A stretch of DNA of 64,000 bases from Pseudomonas sp. MPC6 (GTDB lineage Bacteria; Pseudomonadota; Gammaproteobacteria; Pseudomonadales; Pseudomonadaceae). Location: NCBI RefSeq assembly GCF_006094435.1, contig NZ_CP034783.1, positions 1,329,001-1,393,000 of the forward strand, in the 5' to 3' direction. Of the stretch, positions 57,232 to 64,000 are shown in pieces (within the stretch, counting starts at the first letter, position 1; every line of letters starts with the position of its first letter). The notes under the pieces are model-generated. The model was not told the DNA's origin. It saw only the letters and a list, made by a program, of their open reading frames with translations, and did not search any database. A program made the translations under genes and the position numbers.

Positions 57232-58413
57232 TCAGCTTCTCTTGCGACTCGCCAGCGCCGTCACCGCGTACCCGATCACCGCCGCCAGTATCGAGCCGGT
57301 CAAAATCCCCATTCGATCCATCCCGGCGTATTCGCTGGCGCCTGGCACAAACGCCAGGGAGCCGACAAACAAGCTCATGGTGAACCCGATGCCGCAGAGG
57401 ATCGCCACGCCCAGTACTTGACCCCAGTTGGCGCCTTGGGGCAGGGCGGCGATGCCGATTTTCACCGCCAGCCAGGTCAGGCCGAACACACCGAGCATCT
57501 TGCCCAGCAACAGGCCAACCGCAATGCCCATCGGTACATCGTGGGTGAAGCTTTCGACGGTAACCCCGCTGAGGGACAGGCCGGCGTTGGCGAAGGCGAA
57601 CAGCGGCAGGATGCCGTAGGCCACCCAGGGATGCAGGGCATGTTCCAGGGTCAGCAGCGGCGAAGGCTCGGCATTCCTGGTGCGAAGCGGAATGCAGAAG
57701 GCCAGAGTCACGCCGGCCAGGGTGGCGTGCACACCACTCTTGAGGACGCAGACCCACAGGATCAGACCGATGATCATGTACGGCCCGAGCTTGACCACGC
57801 CGAGCCGGTTCATCGCGATCAGCGCCACGATGCAGGCGGCCGCCAGCGCCAGCGACAGCGTCGACAGCGCACCCGAATAGAAGATCGCGATGACGATGAT
57901 GGCGCCAAGGTCGTCGATGATCGCCAGGGTCATCAGGAACAGTTTCAGCGACACCGGCACCCGCTTGCCCAGCAGGGCGAGCACGCCGAGGGCGAAGGCG
58001 ATGTCGGTGGCCATCGGAATGGCCCAGCCGCTGAGGGCTGGCGGGTTATCCCGGTTGAGAAACCAGTAGATCAGCGCCGGCACCACCATGCCGCCAATGG
58101 CGGCCGCGCCGGGCAGGACGATCTGCGAAGGTTTCGACAACTGGCCGTCGAGCACTTCACGCTTCACTTCCAGGCCGATCAGCAGAAAGAACAAGGCCAT
58201 CAGACCGTCGTTGATCCATAGCAGCAAGGGCTTGGCGATTTTCAGCGCGCCGATCTGGGCGACCACGGGGGTGTCCAGCAGGCCGTTGTAGAGCCACGAC
58301 AGCGGGGAGTTGTTGATGATCAGAGCCAGGGCTGCAGCGGCGATCAATAACAGACCGCTGGCAGCTTCCAATTGAAAGAAACGCGTGAAAGTGCTACGCA
58401 GAGGCAAGGTCAC
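57232..58413 (-). CDS. nhaA: Na+/H+ antiporter NhaA
   Basis: 393 residues, about twelve membrane segments. NhaA exports Na+ for two H+. The functional pair DD in transport helix V appears as [14 protein letters not shown]; the extended [17 protein letters not shown] motif (helix IV-V) and [15 protein letters not shown] are also present. ATG at 58413 ([20 protein letters not shown]). The 232-base upstream gap is AT-rich (58460-58510) with a hairpin CTGCTAG...CTAGCAG (58511-58541), but I cannot name a regulator. Confidence 0.96.
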   Translation of the reverse strand: MTLPLRSTFTRFFQLEAASGLLLIAAAALALIINNSPLSWLYNGLLDTPVVAQIGALKIAKPLLLWINDGLMALFFLLIGLEVKREVLDGQLSKPSQIVLPGAAAIGGMVVPALIYWFLNRDNPPALSGWAIPMATDIAFALGVLALLGKRVPVSLKLFLMTLAIIDDLGAIIVIAIFYSGALSTLSLALAAACIVALIAMNRLGVVKLGPYMIIGLILWVCVLKSGVHATLAGVTLAFCIPLRTRNAEPSPLLTLEHALHPWVAYGILPLFAFANAGLSLSGVTVESFTHDVPMGIAVGLLLGKMLGVFGLTWLAVKIGIAALPQGANWGQVLGVAILCGIGFTMSLFVGSLAFVPGASEYAGMDRMGILTGSILAAVIGYAVTALASRKRS

Positions 58414-58645
58414 TCTCCATTGATGAGGTCAAAAGGTGGCACACCCTAACCCGTACCGTTAGTTGTTAAAACAAAAGTTATATTCTTTTTTGTTATATAG
58501 CGTTACAAGGCTGCTAGTCGACACGGAGCTGAGCCTAGCAGTTACCGGGCGTATTGAACCTCAGCTGTATCTGTGCGTGATGTAGGATTCTTCCTAAGCT
58601 TGTCAGCTGAGCCTTGAAAAAGGCCGACTCACCGAGAAAACCACC

Positions 58646-59740
58646 ATGAGCGACAACCGACAGTGGGCCCGCGAAGCCATCCGGATTATCGAAGCCGATT
58701 TCCAGCGCAGTGCCGACACCCACCTGATCCCCTTGCCGCTGCCGGGTTTTGCGGGCATCGAGTTGTATTTCAAGGACGAGTCCAGCCATCCTACCGGTAG
58801 CCTGAAACACCGCTTGGCGCGCTCGTTGTTCCTCTATGCGCTGTGTAATGGCTGGCTCAAGCCCGGTGCACCGGTGATCGAGGCATCCAGCGGTTCGACG
58901 GCGATTTCCGAAGCGTATTTCGCCCGTTTGCTGGGATTGCCGTTCATCGCAGTGATGCCCGCGACCACCTCCAGGGAAAAGATCGAGCAGATCGGGTTCT
59001 ACGGCGGCAAGAGTCATCTGGTCGATGATCCGACGCAGATCTATGCCGAATCCGAACGTCTGGCACGTGAGCACGACGGGCATTTCATCGATCAGTTCAC
59101 CTACGCCGAGCGCGCCACTGACTGGCGGGCAAACAACAACATCGCCGAATCGATCTTCCAGCAGATGCGTTTCGAACAGCACCCCGAACCGAGCTGGCTG
59201 ATTTCCAGCCCCGGTACGGGCGGCACCACGGCGACCCTCGGCCGTTACGTACGTTACCGGCAGCATTGCACCCGCGTGCTCTGCGCCGATGCCGAGCGTT
59301 CGGTGTTTTTCGATTACTACCTGACGGGCGATGCCAGCCTGCGCCTGGATCATGGTTCGCGAATCGAGGGCATTGGTCGGCCCCGGGTGGAAGCGTCGTT
59401 TCTGCCCAAGGTGATCGATGCAATGGTCAAAGTGCCGGACGCCCTGTCACTGGCGGCCATGCATTACCTGGCGCAGCATTTGGGACGGCGAGTGGGCGGG
59501 TCCAGCGGGACCAATCTGATCGGCGCCTTGATGGCGGCCCGGCAGATGGCAGAGGCGGGGGAGTCGGGGTCGATCGTGGCGATTCTGTGTGATGGCGGCG
59601 AGCGTTATGCGACCACCTATTACGATCAGGATTGGCTCAAGGCCCAGGGGTATGAGCTGAGTGGTTTAATGGCCGCGGTGGCGGCGAGTGTCGAGCGCGG
59701 GGAGCCGCTGCCGGCGACGGTGTTGCGCGCCAATATCTGA
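58646..59740 (+). CDS. PLP-dependent cysteine synthase/desulfhydrase family protein
   Basis: 364 residues, fold type II PLP enzyme. The PLP lysine is K54 in TGSLKHR; the phosphate-binding loop reads SSPGTGGTTATLG, and an additional substrate loop is EASSGSTAIS. Members of this subfamily act on cysteine or related amino acids; the exact reaction is not evident. The C-terminal segment DGGERYATTYYDQDWL is a subfamily feature. It is divergent from nhaA. Confidence 0.82.
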   Translation: MSDNRQWAREAIRIIEADFQRSADTHLIPLPLPGFAGIELYFKDESSHPTGSLKHRLARSLFLYALCNGWLKPGAPVIEASSGSTAISEAYFARLLGLPFIAVMPATTSREKIEQIGFYGGKSHLVDDPTQIYAESERLAREHDGHFIDQFTYAERATDWRANNNIAESIFQQMRFEQHPEPSWLISSPGTGGTTATLGRYVRYRQHCTRVLCADAERSVFFDYYLTGDASLRLDHGSRIEGIGRPRVEASFLPKVIDAMVKVPDALSLAAMHYLAQHLGRRVGGSSGTNLIGALMAARQMAEAGESGSIVAILCDGGERYATTYYDQDWLKAQGYELSGLMAAVAASVERGEPLPATVLRANI

Positions 59741-59765
59741 GTTCCTGCAAACACTGATGAACCCC

Positions 59766-59864
59766 TGTAGGAGCGAGCTTGCTCGCGATGGACGTTAACG
59801 ATAACGCGTTTTTTCTGAATGAACGCGTTGCCCTTGAGACCATCGCGAGCAAGCTCGCTCCTAC
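59766..59864. repeat. REPIN
   Basis: TGTAGGAGCGAGCTTGCTCG and GAGCAAGCTCGCTCCTACA, inverted, 14 bases from the stop of the FAD dehydrogenase gene. Confidence 0.92.
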
Positions 59865-59877
59865 AGGGGGGCCGGGG

Positions 59878-61491
59878 TTAGTCCTCGAGGCCGAGGATAT
59901 CCCGCGCTACCGCTTCCGCAATCCGAATCCCATCGACACCCGCCGACAAAATCCCGCCCGCATAACCCGCGCCTTCACCCGCCGGAAACAGGCCTTTCAC
60001 GTTCAGGCTCTGCATCGACTCGTTCCGGGTAATCCGCAGCGGCGACGAGGTGCGCGTTTCGATCCCGGTCAACACCGCGTCGTGCAGCGAGTAACCACGG
60101 ATCTGCTTCTCGAACGCCGGCAAGGCTTCGCGGATGGCTTCGATGGCAAACGCCGGCAACGCCAGCGCCAGGTCACCCAAGGCAACCCCCGGCTTGTAGG
60201 ACGGTTCGACACTGCCCAACTCGGTGGACGGCTTGCCGGCAATGAAGTCGCCGACCAGTTGCGCCGGCGCTTCGTAGTTGCTGCCGCCCAGCACAAAGGC
60301 ATGGGATTCCAGACGCTCCTGCAGCTCGATCCCGGCCAGCGGGCCACCCGGATAATCGACTTCCGGGGTGATGCCGACAACGATCCCGGAGTTGGCGTTG
60401 CGCTCGTTGCGCGAGTACTGGCTCATGCCGTTGGTGACCACGCGCCCCGGCTCGGAGGTCGCCGCCACCACGGTGCCGCCCGGGCACATGCAGAAGCTGT
60501 AGACCGAACGTCCATTGCTGGCGTGGTGCACCAGTTTGTAGTCGGCGGCCCCGAGTTTCGGGTGGCCGGCGTACTTGCCCAGGCGCGCGCGGTCGATCAG
60601 CGACTGTGGGTGTTCGATGCGGAAACCCACCGAGAACGGCTTGGCTTCCATGAACACACCACGGGCGTGAAGCATGCGGAAAGTGTCCCGGGCGCTGTGG
60701 CCGAGCGCCAGAATCACATGTTTCGAATGGATCTGCTCGCCGCCGTTGAGTTCGACGCCGACCAGTTGGCCATCCTCGATCAAGACGTCAGTCACTCGCT
60801 GCTGGAAGCGCACTTCGCCGCCGAGGGCGCGAATTTGCTCACGCATGTTTTCCACTACACCGGTCAGACGGAACGTACCGATATGCGGTTTGCTGACGTA
60901 GAGGATTTCGTCCGGCGCACCGGCCTTGACGAACTCGTGCAGGACTTTGCGCCCGATGAACTTCGGATCCTTGATCTGGCTGTAGAGCTTGCCATCGGAG
61001 AACGTCCCCGCGCCGCCCTCGCCGAACTGCACGTTGGACTCGGGGTTGAGCACGCTCTTGCGCCACAGGCCCCAGGTATCCTTGGTGCGCTGGCGCACTT
61101 CGGTGCCGCGCTCGAGGATAATCGGCTTGAAGCCCATTTGGGCGAGCAACAGCCCGGCAAAAATCCCGCACGGACCGAAGCCTACGACAATCGGGCGCTG
61201 CTGCAGATCAGCCGGCGCCTGGCCCACCGGTTTGTAGCTGACATCCGGCGCCACGTTGACGTTACGGTCATCGGCGAACGTGTGCAGCACCGCCGCCTCA
61301 TCGCGAACGTTGAGGTCGATGGTGTAGATGAAGCACAGTTCGGAGGACTTTTTGCGCGCATCGTAGCTGCGCTTGAACAAGGTGTAATCGAGCAGGTCAT
61401 CACTGGCGATCCCCAGGCGCTGCACGATGGCAGGGCGCAGGTCTTCATCGGGATGGTCGATCGGCAGCTTGAGTTCGGTGATTCGTAACAT
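59878..61491 (-). CDS. FAD-dependent dehydrogenase (COG2509 type)
   Basis: 537 residues. An N-terminal ~95-residue domain (DYTLFKRSYDARKKS) precedes the FAD Rossmann fold: VVGFGPCGIFAGLLLAQMG from residue 102. Later come GGAGTFSDGKL, VILALGHSARDTFRML and MCPGGTVVAATSE; the C-terminus has LFPAGEGAGYAGGI. The family is conserved but its substrate is unknown. ATG at 61491 is the start. The stop lies just after a REPIN. Confidence 0.88.
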   Translation of the reverse strand: MLRITELKLPIDHPDEDLRPAIVQRLGIASDDLLDYTLFKRSYDARKKSSELCFIYTIDLNVRDEAAVLHTFADDRNVNVAPDVSYKPVGQAPADLQQRPIVVGFGPCGIFAGLLLAQMGFKPIILERGTEVRQRTKDTWGLWRKSVLNPESNVQFGEGGAGTFSDGKLYSQIKDPKFIGRKVLHEFVKAGAPDEILYVSKPHIGTFRLTGVVENMREQIRALGGEVRFQQRVTDVLIEDGQLVGVELNGGEQIHSKHVILALGHSARDTFRMLHARGVFMEAKPFSVGFRIEHPQSLIDRARLGKYAGHPKLGAADYKLVHHASNGRSVYSFCMCPGGTVVAATSEPGRVVTNGMSQYSRNERNANSGIVVGITPEVDYPGGPLAGIELQERLESHAFVLGGSNYEAPAQLVGDFIAGKPSTELGSVEPSYKPGVALGDLALALPAFAIEAIREALPAFEKQIRGYSLHDAVLTGIETRTSSPLRITRNESMQSLNVKGLFPAGEGAGYAGGILSAGVDGIRIAEAVARDILGLED

Positions 61492-61586
61492 GACGGGATC
61501 CGGTTCGCGGGGCGCACAACTGCGCCAAGGCGTATGAAACCGGTGATTATAAGCCCCAAAGGCGCATTCCAGTGAGGCTTAAACGA

Positions 61587-62252
61587 TCAGTCGTCCCGGG
61601 ATCCGCCGAAATACCCGCAGCCGCGCTGAACCTGGCCATTGATGCGCAGCTCCGCGCTCATGTGCTGGACGCTGCCGGTCTTGCTGTCGACGCAACGTTG
61701 CGGCGCGACCCACAGCTCGATGTGCTGCTTATTGGCTTCGGTGCTGAGGTTGAAGCGGCCATCGCCCAGTTGCTCTTCAACGTACGGCACCGCCAATGGC
61801 GGCTGACCGGCGCGGTCGATGATCATGCCTTTGGCGCTGACTTTAACGTTCCATTCGGGACCGTGGCCGGCAGCACGCAGGATCAACTTTTTGAAGTCGG
61901 GATCGTCACAGGCGGTGCCCGAACGCTCGACGCGGTACAGCTGCTGCAGATCGAGTCGGTTATTGGCGCCATCGGCAACGATCCGGCCACGCACGTCGGC
62001 GAACAACTTGCCCCGGGCATCGGCCAGCGTGGCGGCCTCTTGCAGGACGCTGGTGCCGCCGGTGTCGTTGACCACGTAACTGCGCTGCTCATTGCACGGC
62101 TGGAACAACAGCTTGCCGTCGGCCGCCGTCAACTGGCCCTGCATGCGGGTTTGTCCCGCGGAGGAGGTGCTTTCACGCGATCCATCGAGCAACTGGCACG
62201 CGGCGAACAGAGGAAGCAGGGCAACAAGGACTAAGGAACGGGCGACACGCAT
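61587..62252 (-). CDS. COG3650-like lipoprotein
   Basis: 221 residues with a lipobox (FAAC, Cys19). Two related beta regions follow: the first reads MQGQLTAADGKLLFQPCNEQRSY, the second includes AEGPEWNVKVS-like HGPEWNVKVSAKGM and ends CGYFGGS. Four Cys in the mature part (PCNEQ, TACDD, QRCVD, RGCGYF) could form two disulfides. No function is known. ATG at 62252 with GGAG nine bases upstream was chosen over 62270. Confidence 0.75.
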   Translation of the reverse strand: MRVARSLVLVALLPLFAACQLLDGSRESTSSAGQTRMQGQLTAADGKLLFQPCNEQRSYVVNDTGGTSVLQEAATLADARGKLFADVRGRIVADGANNRLDLQQLYRVERSGTACDDPDFKKLILRAAGHGPEWNVKVSAKGMIIDRAGQPPLAVPYVEEQLGDGRFNLSTEANKQHIELWVAPQRCVDSKTGSVQHMSAELRINGQVQRGCGYFGGSRDD

Positions 62253-62343
62253 CTTTGGTTCTCCAGACAAGTGCCGCCACGTTACTCAGCCTGACCGTTC
62301 ATCACAACCCCGCCGGCTTTTGATTTGGGTGCGCCGATCATTC

Positions 62344-62408
62344 TGTAGGAGCCGGCTTGCTGGCGATGGCGATCCTGAGGGCGCCATCGCGGCCAAGCCG
62401 GCTCCTAC
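62344..62408. repeat. REPIN (short spacer)
   Basis: TGTAGGAGCCGGCTTGCTGG and GGCCAAGCCGGCTCCTACA, inverted with only about 20 bases between, 13 bases from the SDR stop. Confidence 0.9.
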
Positions 62409-62421
62409 AGATTGTGCTGGT

Positions 62422-63021
62422 CTAGCCGACGTGAAAGGTCTGACCGGTTTGCAGGCCTTCTACGCTTTTGGCGTAGGCCAGTGCCACCTCTGCCGCCGGA
62501 ACCGGCTTGTAACCGCGGAAGTACGGCGCGTACTTGTCCATGGCTTCGAGCAATACGTTGGGGCTCACCGAGTTGACGCGCAGTCCGCGGGGCAACTCGA
62601 TCGCGGCGGCACGGACGAAGCTGTCGATAGCGCCATTGACCAGGGCTGCCGAGGTGCCGCTGCGAATCGGATCATGGCTGAGCACGCCGGTGGTGAACGT
62701 GAACGACGCGCCATCGTTGGCGAATTCGCGGCCGATCAGCAGCAGGTTGACCTGCCCCATCAATTTATCCTTCAGGCCCAGGGCAAAGCTGTCTTCGCTC
62801 ATTTCGCTCAAGGGGGCGAAGGTCACGTTTCCGGCGGCGCACACCAGTGCATCGAACTTGCCGGTTTGCTCGAACAGTTGGCGAATCGAGGCGCTGTCGC
62901 TGATATCGACCTGTAGATCGCCGCTATTACGGCCGATGCGGATGATCTCGTGACGCTCGGACAGTTCTTTGTCGACGGCTGAACCGATAGTGCCGCCGGC
63001 GCCGATCAAAAGAATTTTCAT
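62422..63021 (-). CDS. Short-chain dehydrogenase-like protein lacking the YxxxK motif
   Basis: 199 residues with the SDR cofactor loop (GAGGTIG, 7-13) and a DVS-like IDSASIRQLF; CAAGNVTFAP is the NNAG-like strand. At the position of the catalytic Tyr-x-x-x-Lys the chain reads GTSAALVNGAIDSFV, so both are missing, while the Ser of the preceding strand is less certain. PRGLRVNSVSPN continues the fold. ATG at 63021 was chosen; the longer open frame to 63747 overlaps the divergent LysR gene. Confidence 0.82.
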   Translation of the reverse strand: MKILLIGAGGTIGSAVDKELSERHEIIRIGRNSGDLQVDISDSASIRQLFEQTGKFDALVCAAGNVTFAPLSEMSEDSFALGLKDKLMGQVNLLLIGREFANDGASFTFTTGVLSHDPIRSGTSAALVNGAIDSFVRAAAIELPRGLRVNSVSPNVLLEAMDKYAPYFRGYKPVPAAEVALAYAKSVEGLQTGQTFHVG

Positions 63022-63126
63022 GGTGCTGGTCCCCGAATGAGTTGAACGAGACCACAGTCTAGAGTGGTTTTTTCCATTGATAAGCGCGCTAATAGGCAAC
63101 CTTTGGTTTTTAATTGGAAACAATCC

Positions 63127-64000
63127 ATGAGCGAAATGGATGATCTGGCGGCGTTCGCGGTTTTGATCGAAGCGGGGAGTTTCACCCAGGCGGCGCAGCA
63201 ACTGGGTTGCAGCAAGGGGCAGTTGTCCAAGCGCATCAGCCTGTTGGAATCGCGGTTTGGCGTGGTGCTGCTGCAACGGACGACGCGCCGCCTCAGTCTG
63301 ACCGCGGCGGGCGCGGCATTGCTGCCACAAGCCCAGGCGCTCGTCGTCCAAGTGGAGCGGGCGCGTCAGGCGTTGGCGCGATTGAAGGACGATATGGCCG
63401 GCCCGGTACGTATGACGGTTCCGGTATCGCTGGGGGAAACCTTCTTCGACGGCTTGTTGCTGGAATTTTCTCACACCTATCCCGAAGTGCAGATCGAGCT
63501 CGACCTGAGCAATGACTATCGTGATCTGTCCCGCGACGGTTTCGATCTTGCGGTTCGCTCCGAGGTGGGCAATGACGAACGTCTGGTCGCCCGACCCCTG
63601 CTGGCCTGGCACGAGATGACCTGCGCGAGCCCGGGCTATCTCGAACAGTACGGCGAACCGTTGACGCCGCAAGCGCTCGCTGAACACCGCTGCCTGCTCA
63701 ACAGTCATTACAGCGGCCGCGAAGAGTGGCTTTATCATCAGCAACATGAGTTATTGCGGGTTCGCGTGTCCGGCCCCTTCGCCAGCAACCATTACAGCCT
63801 GCTGAAGAAAGCGGCACTGGCCGGTGCCGGCATTGCGCGTTTGCCTTCCTATTTGCTGCAAACGGAATTGGCTGATGGCCGATTGCGCTGGCTCCTGCGC
63901 GATTATCAAACCCGCAGAATGCCGATGTATCTGGTGCATCCCTATCAGGGCGGGTTGCCCAAACGCACCCAGGTGCTGGCGGATTACTTGATCGACGGGT
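63127..64000 (+). CDS. LysR-type transcriptional regulator (3' end outside window)
   Basis: At least 291 residues. N-terminal helix-turn-helix (FAVLIEAGSFTQAAQQLGCSK, in parts) and LysR effector domain (MTVPVSLGETFFDGLLLEF, DLAVRSEVGNDERLVARPL). It belongs to the AaeR/CrgA-like group with the 'LPSYLLQTELADGRLRWLL' pattern (read in parts). It is divergent from the SDR gene with 105 bases between starts and may regulate it. ATG at 63127 was taken; another in-frame ATG is at 63136. Confidence 0.88.
   Translation, partial: MSEMDDLAAFAVLIEAGSFTQAAQQLGCSKGQLSKRISLLESRFGVVLLQRTTRRLSLTAAGAALLPQAQALVVQVERARQALARLKDDMAGPVRMTVPVSLGETFFDGLLLEFSHTYPEVQIELDLSNDYRDLSRDGFDLAVRSEVGNDERLVARPLLAWHEMTCASPGYLEQYGEPLTPQALAEHRCLLNSHYSGREEWLYHQQHELLRVRVSGPFASNHYSLLKKAALAGAGIARLPSYLLQTELADGRLRWLLRDYQTRRMPMYLVHPYQGGLPKRTQVLADYLIDG

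Noticed and set aside
57418..58221. 267-residue Gln/His/Arg-rich open frame opposite nhaA
   Set aside because: Low-complexity shadow of nhaA with no start signal.

Overview
The window is chromosomal DNA of a Pseudomonas, most likely of the P. fluorescens group. The evidence is the mutS-pncC-recA-recX order, the finR/fpr and erdR-dgkA pairs, a quiP to pdxH block in an order I remember from P. aeruginosa, uniformly GC-rich codon use, and about seventeen REP/REPIN palindromes of the 'TGTAGGAGC...GCTCCTACA' type. It is mostly ordinary core genome: I see no prophage, integrase, IS transposase or CRISPR array. About 64 protein genes and three tRNA genes are supported.

Layout. 1-2.9 kb: the 5' part of mutS, pncC, recA (with a LexA box) and recX. 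2.9-9.9 kb: a LOG-family protein, two tiny coupled ORFs, a secreted PA3611-like protein, a DTW tRNA modification enzyme, erdR, dgkA, the divergent finR/fpr pair and trmO. 10-19.7 kb: a DUF1456 protein, a pseudouridine synthase, a GNAT enzyme, rimO, kup, and a coupled acvB-like/mprF pair for aminoacyl-phosphatidylglycerol. 19.9-22 kb: three near-identical initiator tRNA genes, each with its own promoter and terminator, then dinB with a LexA box. 22-29.7 kb: a lipoprotein beside a hexamer microsatellite, proS, ampG, an alkyltransferase-like protein, a DUF481 outer-membrane protein, a cold-shock protein and dcd. 29.8-40.4 kb: the four-gene ligase/helicase/exonuclease/phosphoesterase (LHR) repair module, split in two by a five-gene amino-acid ABC transporter operon that has REPINs at both edges. 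40.6-57 kb: quiP-like acylase, SEC-C proteins, OmpA lipoproteins, a collagen-like secreted protein, dinG with a candidate LexA box, an agarase-like glycoside hydrolase, a beta-lactamase-fold esterase, pdxH and a glycine-zipper lipoprotein. 57-64 kb: nhaA, a PLP enzyme, an FAD dehydrogenase, a lipoprotein, an atypical SDR and the start of a LysR regulator.

Two themes stand out. DNA repair and damage tolerance is heavily represented (mutS, recA, recX, dinB, dinG, an ATL protein and the LHR module), and recA, dinB and dinG share CTG-N10-CAG LexA-type boxes. REP elements sit directly at gene 3' ends; in four genes (9992, 15753, 29836, 33195) the TAG stop codon is part of the REP tip itself. REPINs also border the transporter operon that interrupts the repair module. 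I did not find a clearly undescribed system; the split LHR module and the REP-supplied stop codons are the best leads.
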